In this document: piece by piece, positions 32,301 through 44,700 of the stretch
How positions within the stretch are numbered: the stretch's first letter is position 1
Layout: each line of letters starts with the position of its first letter
DNA from: Diadophis punctatus similis
Taxonomy: Eukaryota; Chordata; Lepidosauria; Squamata; Dipsadidae
DNA length: 64,000 bases
Direction of reading: 5' to 3'
Assembly: GCA_023053685.1 (NCBI GenBank)
Contig: JALIGW010000058.1
Coordinates: forward strand, 191,001 to 255,000
Position numbers and translations under genes: made by a program
The notes under the pieces: model-generated
Database searches by the model: none
Told to the model about the DNA's origin: nothing
Seen by the model: only the letters and a program-made list of their open reading frames with translations

Positions 32301-35300
32301 CTGCGTTTGTCTCCTGCAGTTTGACGAAGAGACGGTCGGCATCTGCCTGAAGCTGCTGGACAGCAACCTGCAATTCCGGCACCACCCGGTGCAGGACTCT
32401 GCCCTGCGCAGCAGCCCGGTCTATGTCAGCCGGGTGCTGAGCGCCATGGTAAGAGCTGTGCCTTGGGCATCCTGGCCACTGACCGGGGCATCTGTATGCC
32501 AACTTGGAAGGGGGCCCCCTCTTCTCCCTCGGGGCTGCAGGCTCCCACCTCTTTCCTCCTCCCCAGGTCAACAGCAATGATGACTCCGGGGTCCTCCTGG
32601 GCAACTGGGGTGAGGACTATTCCGGGGGCACCCGGCCCAGCGAGTGGAGCAGCAGCATCCCCATCCTCAAGCAGTGGGAGCGCTCCGGAGGGCAGCCTGT
32701 CAAGTACGGGCAGTGCTGGGTCTTTGCAGCTGTGATGTGCACAGGTAGGGCTGGAGACAATGGCCCCTGCCGCGGAGCTCACCGCTTGCATGCCGCACGT
32801 GCCCCGCCAGGTGGTGGGAGGGTGGCGCTCTCCCTTCGTGCCCCTTAACCAATTTCTTTGGGCAAATCCCGGGGGGAGGAAGCGAATCTCGACCTCTTCG
32901 CCTTGCCTCCCTGCTGAAAGCCTTGGATGCTGGGATGCAGGCCGGCTGTGCTCACCCAGAAGCTCTTAACCTAGGTCAGTTTTCCAGTGTCTCCCCACCT
33001 TCCCACCCTGGGCTAAGACGGCTCCCTCGTGCAAGAAGGGCTGAGGCTGGCACTACTGTGGGAACCCCTTCACTTGGGCACCCCCAGCCGCTGCGGCAAT
33101 CTTCTGGAATCCCTGCAGCCACAGACGATGGTTGCCAATGCTCCAGGGTTACATGTTGTAGGGAGCAATGGTGGTGGGGCAGAACCCTTTGCAGACACAC
33201 AAAACAGGCTGGGAGGACGGAGGGAGCTTTGCCCTTCGGGCTGGATGGCTCACTGAGTCCCTCTCTCCCCAGTGATGCGCAGCCTCGGGATCCCAACGCG
33301 TGTGGTGACAAACTTCGACTCGGGTCACGAGAAGGACGGCAACCTGGTTATCGACGTCTTCTACAACAACACCGGGCAGCTGCTGCCCCGGGAGAGCAAG
33401 GACAGCATCTGGTGGGTGACTCCTTCGCCCCGTGGCTTTGGACAGAGCTCCAGGGTCAGGCCAGTCTCTGTGCGGCTGGACTCCCCTGCGGGGACTTGGA
33501 GAACCCAGCAAACAGCGGCCTTGGTGAGGAGAGGTTCTCCGCCTCCCTTTTACCCCTGCGAGGAGGACCCGGTGAGGCCTTCAGAGGAGCAGAAGGGTGG
33601 GAGGCTCAGGGGAGACCTCTTCCTTGCAGGGTGGAGAAGAGTAGATAAATTCACGGACAGAAGGGGGGCAACCAGGGGGAATTCCTGTGGGCGGCTTTGC
33701 CTTCCCTGCAGTATTGGAAGGGTCCTGCCTGCCCAGCCTACATCCACAAGATCGCCGGAACTCGTGGGCTTCTTGAGAACCACGGAGGGGCCCTGATGGC
33801 AAAACGAGGGTGGCTAGAGGGTCTCTGACCTGACACAGCTCCCAAGCTCCCTCCTGGTAGCCCCAAAAGAGCCATTCTGCATGAGACCCCAGAAGCTGCT
33901 GCTTGTGCCGAGGCTGAGTTTATGGAGCCCATTCTGGTTGCTGTGGTCTTCCCTGGTGCCCAGCATGTCTCTCCCCCCCCTCAATGCCTGGCTTGGCTGG
34001 CTTTTTAGGCTGGCTGAGCGCATCCCCTCATCTCCCCCCCCAGCAGGGTTGGGGTTTTCAAGAGGGCCGTTGGCTGCCTGTGACGACTCCCTCCCTCTCT
34101 ACTTGTATGGCAGGAACTTCCACGTCTGGAATGAGTGCTGGATGGTGCGCAGGGATCTGCCCCCTGGGTATGACGGCTGGCAGGTCTTAGACGCCACACC
34201 GCAGGAGTCCAGCAACGGTAACCGAGGTGGCTCCGCTCTGTTCTCCGGCCAGGCTCGGGCAGGCAGGCGGGCGTCTCGACCCTTCCTCTCTCCCCCCTTT
34301 CGCAGGGCTCTACCGCTGTGGCCCAGCGCCCGTCAAAGCCATCCGGAATGGTGATATCCACCTGCGCTACGACACCCCCTTTGTGTTCTCCATGGTGAAT
34401 GCAGACCGGGTGGTTTGGCTGCTCTCCGGGACGAGAAGAGAAAAACTCCAGTGGAATCCAAGCGCCGTGGGGAACTACATCAGCACCAAGGCCATCGGAA
34501 GTGAGGAGCGAGAAGACATCACCCACACCTACAAGCACCAGGAAGGTAGCTCTGGCCCCTCGAGATTTACGTAACCCCTCCCTGCCCTGATTTAAGCAAG
34601 CCCTGGCGACTGGCTCTTTCTCCAGGCCTTGGGCTGGAGTGGGTGACAGAGCTGGAAGAGACCCCCGAGGCCTTCTAGTCCAACCCCCTGCTCTAGCAGG
34701 AGACCCTATACCTGCGCATGTGTGCGTGACCCCCTCATACTGCCCCACCTGTGCATGCACGTGCAACCCCCCATGCTCCTCCGCGCAAGCACGCATGACC
34801 CCCCCCCCGCACCCTGTTTTGGGCCTAGCAGGCCTCCCTGAAGCCTCCGGAGGGAGAAAACGGCCTCCCCGCCCCCCAGAGGCCGGAAATGGGTTGTTTC
34901 TCGACTTCCAGTAGGCCCGATAGGCCCGTTTTTCGCCCTCCCCAGGCTCCAGAGACTTTCTTGGAGCATGTGGAGGGAGAAAACGGCCTCCCCCAAGCCC
35001 CGGAGGCCAAAAACATCCTCCCAGAGCCTCTGCGTGAGCCCTGTACTTAACTGGCATCCAAAATGGGCTGCGTGGAGACTCCTGGAAAGGAAGGGGCAGC
35101 TGGGCAGGCAAAAATCAGCTGGCCAGCGCGCACATGTGCGCTGGAGTTGAGCTAGTGCAACACTCGCGTGCCCACAAATATGGTTCTGCGTGCCCACAGA
35201 TACGGTTCCGCGTGCCATCTGTGGCACGCGTGCCATAGGTTCACCATCACGGCCCTATACCATTCTGGACAAATGGTTGTTCAAACACTTGAAACCCTCC

Positions 35301-37659
35301 AGTGATGGAGCACCCACAACTCCTGGAGGCAAGCTATTCCACTGATGAACTATTCGCACTGTCAGGAAATTCCTCCTTAGTTCTAGGTTGGGTCCCTTTC
35401 AGATGCTTCCATCCGTGGCTCCTTGCCCTGCCTTCAGGGGCCTTGGAGAACAGGTTGACCCCCCCCCAAGTTGCTTTTTTCAGACCTTTGCCTTTTGTAG
35501 CTTGCCCTGTAGGCTGCCCAGGGCGGTCATGGAGTTGGGCAACCTATAAATAAACCAGATCTATAGCTACCAGCCACCCTGAACCATAACCGGGTCACTC
35601 AGCAGGACTTCCTGGAGCCATCCAGTGTGGCCGTGGCCAAAGGGCCAGCTCCTTCTAAAGTTCCTCCTGGCCTGGTAGCCTATTCTGCCCCAGCCTGTTA
35701 CAGTTCCTCCAAGCCCTGTTTTACCATGAGAGCAAAGCCAGCACTGGCAGCACCCCCCCTTGCCCCATACCTGTGCCCTCACCCAACACTCCCTCTCCCA
35801 TAAATTGAAGCAGTGGGGCAGAACCTGGACCAAGATGCTGCTGGGTGGGCCCTTATAACTTGCCAGCATCATGACATAAAGCCCAGATTAATTTCTGGCA
35901 CAGAAACAGGCGGACTACAGCAGGAGGGAGACCCCTCAATCAAGGGCTCAGGATGAAGTTGGGCTGGAGGCAGCTGCTTAGGGCCCCTCAGTCAGCCTGC
36001 TGGCCTTTTGGAGGCGTCCCTGCTGGGGACCCCCCCCCTTTGCCCTGGGCCACCCCCAGCCACCTCAGGCAGCTCCTCTCCCTCTGCAGGGTCCCTGGGC
36101 GAGCGCCAGGTGTTCCTGAAGGCCCTCACGCGCAGCCAGCCTTTCGGCCCCATCAGAACCAGCACCAGCGCCCTTCCGGCTCTCCAAGACGGTCGGCGCC
36201 GGGAGCCCCCCATGGGGGCCCAGACCTTTCTCCACCTTCAGCTGGTGGAGAGTCCGGAGATCGGCCAGGACATCCACCTCACCCTCCTGGCCCGCAACCT
36301 GGAGTTTGCCTCCAAGGAGCTGAAGGTCAGCCTGAGCGCCCAGTCGGTGCTGCACAACGGGCACCCCTTGGCACCCTTCTGGCAAGATACTGTGTACCTG
36401 TCCTTCAGCCCCAAGGAAGGTAAGCGAGGGGTGGCGGCCGCGGGTGGCTGTGGGCGTGGCCTGCTCTCGCCCCTGCTACCTACCCTCTTTCCACAGAAAA
36501 GCGCATCCCTTGGCACATCTCCTACCGACAGTACAGCCGGCACCTGCAGGAGGACAAGCAGATCCGGGTGGTGGCCATGGGGGAGGAGAACACCTCCTGG
36601 CAGAAGGCTCTGGCGGAAAAGACCATCACGGTGGCCATGCCCCCCATCCTGATTCACGTAGGTGACCACCTACTCACAGGCTGATTCCCCCTGCCCCCCC
36701 CCACTGCCAGCAGTTCTTTGAGGGGGGGGATGCTGCTCCTGACCTTCTAAGCCTTCTCCCCCTCTCCCACGGTGCAGGTGTTGTCCCCCGTGGTGCTGGA
36801 CCAGCCCTTCCAGTTCCGAGTGGAGTTTACCAACCCCCTGGCCGATGCCGTCAGCGATGGCCTCCTGACCGTGGAGGGGGCCGGCCTGGTGCGAGGCCAA
36901 GCTCAGATAGAGTGAGTGGGGCTGGGCTGGGGGGGGAGGCAACATGGCTCCCGAGGAATGCTGTACTGGGAGAGGGGGGGGGCTGCTCTTCCCTTTCTGC
37001 ACCGCACAAGCCCACGTGCGTGTTGTGTCTGTGCGAGCAGCCATGTCTGAACTTGCCTAGCCGTCCCCCAGCAGATGAGGGGAACTGCACACCCCCTTCG
37101 GATGCCAGAAAAGGAGCGGCGAAAGCCCCTGGGCTGCCTGCTGAGCCTCCCTGGGGGCCGGCAGGGAGAGCAGCCAGCCTGGCCCCATCCAAGGCCACCT
37201 GGTTACTGAGGGCAGCCCAGGGAGCGGGTGGGGCGCTCCCTCTGGAAGGTGCCAGAGGCTCCTTGGCTGCTGCCGGATTCTGGCCGGGCCTGTTTTGTGC
37301 CTCCGAAGGCTCTCCGGGGAGAGCCAGACAGGGCGAGTGGCTCACAGTGGCTGCCCCGGAGGGAGGGAGGGAGGGCACGTTTTGGTGTGGGAGGCCTGCC
37401 CTTCCGATGCTGGGGCTGGGGAGTTGCAGGGGGTGGGGAGGGATGGAGGAGACCGGCACCGAGCCCCTGCCTTTGCCTCCTCAGGTTGGGCTTCCTGCCT
37501 GCCGGACAGCAGGCCAGCCTCACCCTCCAGCTGATCCCCTACAAGAGTGGGACACGGCAGCTGCACCTCACGCTCAGGAGCAGCCTCTTCCCTCCGCTGA
37601 AAGGACACAAGCAGCTGCAGGTGGCCGAAGACGGCTGGAGGACAGGCTGGCTGCCTTAG
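29357..37659 (+). CDS. TGM5: Protein-glutamine gamma-glutamyltransferase 5-like (13 exons)
   Basis: Protein cross-linking enzyme; human TGM5 acts in epidermal cornified-envelope assembly. CDS exons: 29357-29366, 29459-29638, 31455-31691, 32041-32159, 32320-32448, 32567-32744, 33273-33411, 34114-34217, 34306-34545, 36090-36419, 36497-36657, 36778-36911, 37485-37659; total 2,136 nt, 711 aa. Exon 1 encodes MAG plus one base. The catalytic triad is Cys275 ([13 protein letters not shown]), His334 (NFHVWNECW) and Asp357 (LDATPQE), so this is not the inactive EPB42. TGM5-specific resemblance is strong after the core: [22 protein letters not shown] and PFWQDT. The long exon 10 encodes the linker before the first barrel. 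In the third Ca2+ site the first Asp of the usual HDxDxN motif is Glu (HEKDGN). It ends tail-to-tail with CCNDBP1, TGM5's near neighbour in human. Confidence 0.93.
30430..30525 (-). mobile_element. Dispersed retroelement end with hammerhead-like core
   Basis: On the minus strand: CCTGACGAGGTAACGAAAC, then ATCTGCAAACAAAGCTCAGA. The CTGANGA box and GAAAC box are only six bases apart, as in a minimal hammerhead stem II. It lies in intron 2 of TGM5 and is one of several related copies (17.4, 26.9, 50.4 and 60.5 kb). Confidence 0.5.
34640..34711 (+). mobile_element. CR1-type fragment, left part
   Basis: GAGCTGGAAGAGACCCCCGA, CCTTCTAGTCCAACCCCCTG and GGAGACCCTATAC match the dispersed CR1-type family. 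It breaks at 34,711 and resumes at 35,253. Confidence 0.7.
34712..35252 (-). mobile_element. hAT-like non-autonomous element inserted in a CR1 copy
   Basis: The element is flanked by CCCTATAC at 34,704-34,711 and 35,253-35,260, an 8-bp duplication as made by hAT transposases. The right end in reverse complement reads GATGGTGAACCTATGGCACG, a familiar hAT-type terminus in squamates. The left end does not mirror it well, so it may be altered. It contains internal repeats (GAGAAAACGGCCTCCCC at about 34,855 and 34,977) and no ORF. It lies in intron 9 of TGM5. Confidence 0.7.
35253..35560 (+). mobile_element. CR1-type fragment, right part
   Basis: Continues the interrupted copy: CATTCTGGACAAATGGTTGT, GGAGCACCCACAACTCCTGG and TTCCTCCTTAGTTCTAGGTT, ending with GCCCAGGGCGGTCATGGAG and AAATAAACCAG near 35,550, a LINE 3' end. 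Confidence 0.7.
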
Positions 37660-37711
37660 CTGGGGCCACGGAAGTCCTGCCTCGACTGCCCCCCCCCACT
37701 TCAATGCACTT

Positions 37712-37717
37712 AATAAA
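37712..37717 (+). promoter_or_regulatory. Polyadenylation signal of TGM5
   Basis: AATAAA, 53 bp after the stop codon, followed by T/G-rich sequence near 37,720-37,745. Confidence 0.8.
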
Positions 37718-37739
37718 CTGACTGTTGCTCACGGGAGGG

Positions 37740-38675
37740 CTCTTTTCTTGGGAGCATCTTCTCCAGGACCCCCAGGCAGAGTCCATGTGAAATGGGGGGG
37801 AAACCTCACCACTGCACCGGCTGCCAATGAAGCCTCCCTCTCCCCCCCCCAAGCTTCTCCTGGACCTTTACCACCTTTGGGGGACTTCTGGCCTTGGGGC
37901 GATGGGAAGGGAGCAAGAGAGGGGGGGGCGTCCCCCAAGTGAGGGGAGATGGGGAGTGGGACTGAGTGGGTGGAACAGCACTGAGGTTCCGAAGGTGGGC
38001 TGAGCGAGGCAAGGGGCTGCGTTTTATCTTAGGCTTCATACCCAACACAAAAGGCTCTTGTTACAACGCATCAGCTGTCAAAGCAGCAGAAATAAAATCC
38101 CCAGCCAGGAGGGCCCGGACAACAGCTGCCCCGAGTGGCCTCTCTTTGGGCGCAGCAGATCCTGCGGTGGAGCTCAAGGGGGCCGAGCGGAGGGCTCCCG
38201 GGACCACCCCACACCTTCGGCAAGGGCAGCCATTCCCCACGGACGCTCTCCCGTGGCCGTGGCTGCAAAAGGTCAAACCCACACCTGGATCATCCTCTCC
38301 AGCTCCCCTGGCCACTGGGTGCTGCCTTCCCCGAGGAGCCGCCTAGCGAGGGCAGCCCCCCACAAGGAACAGGTCAGAGGGGAGTCATTCCGTGTCCTCT
38401 GGTGGGCCAGAGCCACAACTGACCACCCCACTTGGCAGCTACCCCTGGCCCCACCTAGGAAGAAGGGAGTGGGAGGGTGGGATGGGGCAGAAAACTTGAG
38501 AGGCGAGTCCTCTCGTCCTCTGCACGCACCCTGCCTTCGCCACTGAAGTCACCGCTTCCATGCCCCGTCAAAGTCTCCCTGGAACTGAGGCCGTGAGTGT
38601 GTGTGTGTGCGCTTGTGTTAGAAAAATAAGCACACTGCAAGTGTTCCGAGCTTCTTGCACAGAGGCCAAGGGTCC
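37740..38675. other. Convergent intergenic interval TGM5/CCNDBP1
   Basis: About 0.9 kb between the two 3' ends. Only unassigned GC-rich DNA was found. There is no sign of EPB42, which sits between CCNDBP1 and TGM5 in human. Confidence 0.6.
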
Positions 38676-38681
38676 TTTACT
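38676..38681 (-). promoter_or_regulatory. Possible variant polyadenylation signal of CCNDBP1
   Basis: AGTAAA on the minus strand, 23 bp after the stop codon. This is a weaker hexamer; a more distal site cannot be excluded. Confidence 0.4.
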
Positions 38682-38703
38682 GGCCGCAGTCGGGACAAAA
38701 GCG

Positions 38704-41700
38704 CTAGGGCTTCTCCTTCGGCCGGGCGTGTCCCACGCACTGATCCTCCCCTGCTGGCCCAGGGTCTCTCAGCAGGCCTTGGGTGGAGCCCTTGATCTTG
38801 CCTAGGTTGTGGTCCACTGCTCCAGCCAGGAACCGCACCCAGCTCTCTTCGGAGGGAGGGCAGACGTGGCTCGTCCTGCAGGAGACAAGACAGCAGCCCT
38901 GAAGGGACGGACTCGGCTCCCAGCCCAGCCCAGCCGGCAACTCGGGCTCCCCTGTCAAGATGAAGAGTCGGGGCGGCCGCCTGCCAGCCTGGCTTTGAGG
39001 GAGAGGGAGAGAGGGAGTGAGAGAGAGGGAGAGAGAGAGAGAGACTCCTCAGAGACCAAGTCCAGAACCGGTTCTTTCACCTGGTGATTTCCAGCATCTT
39101 CATGAGCACGGAAGCCAGTTTCCCAGCCTAAAAAGGGATCGCCAAGTGAGCAAGGAGGCCTAGCGACTGCAAAGGTCCCCCGCTTGGACACTCCCCTCCC
39201 CCAGGGAAGGCACACCTCACCAAGGGTATCTGGGGGCTTCAGGCATGATTAACAGCCTGCAGGTATGGGCAGCCAGGAAGGGACTCCCGGGTCCCTCCTT
39301 GACCAACTTACGTTCAGCCGCAGAGCGAGCTGGTTCACGGGCGGGCAGAGGCTGAGCACCAGTTCGTCCACACTAAAATACAGAAGACAAAACCAGCAAG
39401 GGATCAGCACAAACGCAGCCAGCACAAGGCCAGGGTCTCGGAGGGGTGACTGTTGGGAAACAGACGCAGCAACGACCTCCTGCCCTTCAGCGAACTCTTT
39501 GGGGGCAGGAGAAGCCCCCTCCTCGCAATGTGGGTCCCACTCCCGCCAGGGATGCCAATGCTCCTCCACTCGGCGGGGCCTCGGTGACTCTGACCTGGGG
39601 CTGAGCTCAGCCGCAGCCTCGGCCAGGGCATCCAGCTGAGCCACCTGCTCCTCCGTGTCTGCTCCGCCGTGAGTTCCCATGGCTGCCAGCAATTTCCTCA
39701 GCCCAGCCTTGGTGGCCTTCACCAGCCCCTTGCAGGGGCCCAGCAGCTGCCGCTCAGCGTCTGTCCAAGCAAGGCCGCAGTTCCCTGGGAAGCCCAGCAT
39801 TTCATCCTCCAGCAGATCACCGGGAGAAGCCCCTCCCTCGGCCTGCATCTAACACAAACACAAACCGATGGCAAGGGGTGGTCCAGTCCGAGGGGATCCG
39901 GGCGGCGTCTGGGAAAGGGAGGGGGCCAGCCGGGAGAGCCCTTGCCGGAGAGCCACTAACCAGGGGGTGGAACCCTGGGCAAGCAGGGTGGGAAAAACCC
40001 AAGGGGGGCACCTTCCGGGCTCAACCACCTCCGATGCTGGTGATGGCATAACAAGGATGTGGAAGAGTCACCCCGCGCATCCTGAAGAAACCAAGAGGGG
40101 TCACAATGGTGAAGGTTGGGACAGAATTCCAAGGCTTGGGGGAAATCGGCCAGGGCCCCAAGAGAGTGGGAAGCTCTGGGATCTCAGGGTTCCAAGCTTC
40201 AAGGCCCCCCAACATGCATAGCTGCCCCCTCCCTCCCTCTTGCCAATGGAGAAGGCCTCTCTTTACTTCGCTCTTCCAAGCTCAGGCACTGGCAGTCGCT
40301 GGGCCCCTTGCCCCCTAGGCACTCCTCTCCCCACCTGCTCCATCTCCTCCAATGCATCCTTGGTAAGTTCCAGGCAGGAAGAAATGGCCAACGTGACCGC
40401 TGCCAGGTTGTCTGAGCAGAGAGAACACCGGGTGAGGGGGGAAGGCACTCTTTGGGTGGTAGCGAGAGCTGCCCCCCCCCCAAAGCTCCAACTCAACCTA
40501 GGCCCATTCTCTGGCCAGAGCAAGGGCTGCTCGGGCACAGCTGCCTTCTGGCCCCGGCTTCTCTCCCGCCACTTACCATGCGGCAGGCAGGAAACTCGGT
40601 CGCAGGCCTCCCAGACGCCTCCGGTTGAGATAAGCTGCTCCCGAGACAGACTGCAAGAGGGACAACGTGGCAGGGACCAGTGCAGCCAACAGGCAGCTGG
40701 GAAGGCTGAGGACAGCCCACCCATCAACTCGGCCTGCTCTGGGGCCTATTCTGGGGAGGGAAGGCAGAAGGGCAGCCATGGCGGGAGAAGGCTCACCTCT
40801 CCTGGGGGGTCCGAAGGATGACCTCCACCAGCTGAATCATCCCTTCCACCACCTGGATCGTGGCACAGCGGACAGCACTGTTCAGGGCCCTCCCTGGGAG
40901 AGGCAAAGAGAGCTCTGCAGTGTCTAAACTTGCAAACTGGAGCAAGATTCCTCATAACAAGCAACTTTAAATAAAAGCAGGAGCCTTCAGCCATCATTAA
41001 GGCGCTCCAGGCCTCCCCCCAGCTTGGGAGAAGAGGCTGGGGGGGGGGCAACTGTCAGAGCTGATGGCCCAAAGGCTCTTCGCTCCTGCTCACCTTGGCT
41101 CTCTGGGAGCTGGTAGTACACCAGGACTGCTCCCATGGCGGCACTGCGCACCTCTTCGCTCAGCCTCTCGCACGTCTGAGAAGGAACCAACCACAAGTGT
41201 TAAGCTGCTGTCCCCAACAAGGTTGTACCTGTGTCCTTCAAGGCCTAGAGGGGCCCCTACTTTGGGCACCAGTGAAGGATATTCTGATTCTTCCTACTTT
41301 CCTACCTGAACAAGCAAGATAATTTTAAAATGTAGGATTGATTGGGGGATAATCTCCCTCATGATTAAAAAATACGTCATCATCTATCTCCAGTCTACAA
41401 CACGGTCCTTTCAACAGTTCCAAGGAGGCTCCACACCCACTTGCAGCACTCAGGTGACCCTCAGGACACAGATTTTATTTATTTATTTATTTGGAGGTTC
41501 TTCTATGCCGCCCGACTCCCTGAGGACTCAGGGCGGCGTACAACATTTTAAGAAAACAACCAACCAAATCATTAAAAACAATTTAAAGAACAATTTTAAA
41601 AAACAATTCAAAACACCTATAACACCATCCATACATGGGGGAGACATCAGATGTAATATTGTCTCGGAATCACCCCGCCTGCAGGAAGAGCCATGTCTTA

Positions 41701-44700
41701 ATGGCTTTTCGGAAGGCCAGCAAGGTGGGGATAATTCGGATCTCCGGGGGGAGTTGGTTCCAGAGAGCCGGAGCCCCCACAGAGAAGGCATTGTTTGGCT
41801 GACGGGACCTGGAGGAGGCCCACTCTGTGGGACCTCACCGGTCGAAGGGAAGTATGAGGAAGGATGCGGTCCCGGAGATAGCCTGGTCCTAAGCCATGTA
41901 GGGCTTTAAAGATGATGATCAACACCTTGAATTGTACCCGGAGACCAATGGGCAACCAATGCAGCTGGCGGAGTATGGGTGTTACGTGGGTGTATCTTGA
42001 CAAACCCACCACAGCACGCGCAGCCGCATTTTGCACCAGTTGAAGTCTCCGGATACTCTTGAAGGGTAGCCCCATGTAGAGTGCACTGCAGTAATCCAGT
42101 CTAGAGGTGACAAGGGCGTGAGTGACCGTGAGTAGAGCCTCCTTCTGTAAGCATGGTCGCAATTGGTGCACCAGGCGAACCTGTGCAAAGGCTCCCCTAG
42201 CCACAGCTGTAAGGTGTCGATCTAATTTTAGCTGTGGATCTAGGAGGACTCCCAAATTGCGGACCCGTTCTGAGGGGGTTAGTTTTTCTCCCCCAAGAAC
42301 CAAAGAGGGACAGTCGGAATAGTCCTTAGGGGGCAATATCCAGAGCCACTCAGTCTTGTCGGGGTTAAGCTTGAGCCTGTTCCTCCCCATCCAGATCCTG
42401 ACATCGTCCAGGCATCGGCACATTACGTCCACTGCCTCCCTGAATTGACACGGGGTGGAAATGTACAGCTGGGTGTCGTCAGCGTACTGTTGAAAACTCA
42501 CCCCGTGTCGGCGGATGATGTCCCCCAGCGGTTTCATGTAAATGTTAAACAGGATGGGCGAGAAGACCGAACCCTGCGGTACCCCACAAGTCAGGGGCCT
42601 AGGAAATGACCTCTGCCCTCCTGTTAACACCGACTGCATCCTGTCAGCGAGGTAAGAGGAGAACCATCGCAAAACGGTGCCTCCCACTCCCACCTTGCCG
42701 AGACGATGCAGAAGGATACCATGGTTGATGGTATTGAAAGCCGCCGAGAGGTCAAGTAGCACCAGGATGGAGGAATAACCCCCATCCCGGGCTCGCCAGA
42801 GATCATCCATCAGGGCGACCAAGGCAGTTTCTGTACTGTAGCCGCGCATGAAACCCGATTGAAAGGAATCTAGATAACCGGTTTCCTCCAATAACCAAAG
42901 AAGCTGAAAAGCTACCACCTTCTCAACAACTTTCCCTATGAAAGGTAAGTTGGAGACAGGACGAAAGTTTTTCAAATCCACAACCTTTAAAGGCTGCGGT
43001 ACAGATCCCTCCCTAAAAGAAGCATTGAGCACCACCTGGATCCAGCCGTGTGCCACCTCCCTGCTGGCCGAAACAAGCCAGGAGGGGCATGGGTCCAATA
43101 AACAGGTGGAAGAGCTCATCTCTTGTGGCGTTTCATCTCCCGGAGCTCCTCGGTAAACCAGGGAGCTTTCCGGGATCCACTGCCACGGAGAGGTCGCAAA
43201 GGCGCAATCCGATCTAATGCCCCTGTTGCTGCGATGTTCCAGGCCCTGGAAACCCCGATCATCAGGTCCTCGGGTTGAGCAAGATGGAACCACATCGGAG
43301 GGGCCGGAACAAGGGATCGTTGAACACAGCGAGGTGTCGTTCCCCGAGAGCGGCCCGCCCCTCTGCTCCCGCTATACCTACCTCTTCCCATCAAGAACGG
43401 AATATTCTCCCCTCCCCCAGAGATCCCCTCCGCCTCCCCGCTGGTCCCCCTCTCTTCCTGCAGGCCATACATACCATTCACACTGGGCCGGGGGTTTAAA
43501 TTGAACCCCCCTCCGCTTCTGTTTCCACACTCAGCAGAAGGGGCTCGCAACTCAATCCCCGGCTCATTTATTCTACTCATATCAGTCACTCTAGTTCTAC
43601 ACTCATCATCACCATTCATAAACCCATTGTTAGAATCCAAACTCTGCCATTCAGAAGGAAAAGGGGGGAATTCTGGCTCGGTTTGATCAAAAGGTTATAC
43701 ATATCCGGATCCCAGGCATCTGAGAGCTTTTTCATCTTAAGATAAGGGTTTATGGGGGGGGGTTATCCAGATCCCAGACACATGGGAGCTTCCTCGTCTT
43801 AAGAGAATGTTTTATGGGGGGGTAATTGAAAGGAAGAACGGATTTGAGAAGCGGATCCATTTGTCAAACGTTGGTGTATTCATTATGTGGAATGGGGGTG
43901 GGGTGTTAAGCTTAAAAGACTTGTCTTGCCTGAGGGCATGTTAGACCTTGCTTTGATTTGAAATGGTTGTATACAGATGCAAATAAAGGAAATCCTTTTG
44001 AAAACCTTTGACTGGACTCAGAAGTTCGTACCTTATTTTGTGGCTGAAAGACAATCCTTACAGAAAGCAAGGTCTGCAAAATCGGTCAACCCAGAGAGTA
44101 ACTTCGCTCTACTGAGGGGACCGGGCAATCATGACCGAAAAAAACCGGGAGCAGGAAGAAATTGAATGCTGGGGGGAGACACCAATCACCCCCCGGGCGG
44201 AAGCCTGTCCCGCACTCCCCAGCAAAGAGGCTGAGGGAGATTTCGAGGCCTCTGGAAAGCCCCGCTGGTCTCTCGGCATTGGAAAAAAAGACAGCTGGGA
44301 TGGCAGAACCAGAGGTGTCACCCTTAACCGGGGGGATCGGAAGCCCCGTTGGGAATTAGAGCTAGAAGCAGCCATGGATCAGGAAGAATCCACCGAAGCG
44401 CCTCTAAGGGAGGGGCGGTTGAAGAGATACCTGTCCCAGCTGGTGATGGAAACATTAGAAAATCTCAACATCCGAGGGACCCCAGAACGACGGACGAGCG
44501 CTGGGAGCACAGCAACCGCTGAGGAAACTGGGGGGGGGGCAACAACCTCTGGGGAGCAGGCGTGCAGATGGAGGACGCGGCAGGAAACCCAACAAACCCC
44601 CCCAGGGCAGCACACGCAGCGGCACCACTTCCTAACCAACTCCAAACTCCACAACTAGAAAGGAAAACTCCCCCCCTGGGGGTGAAATTTGATGGGGACC

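Noticed and set aside
29357..37659. Second transglutaminase as EPB42 or TGM7
   Set aside because: EPB42 lacks the catalytic Cys, which is present here. The segments after the core match TGM5 better than TGM7.
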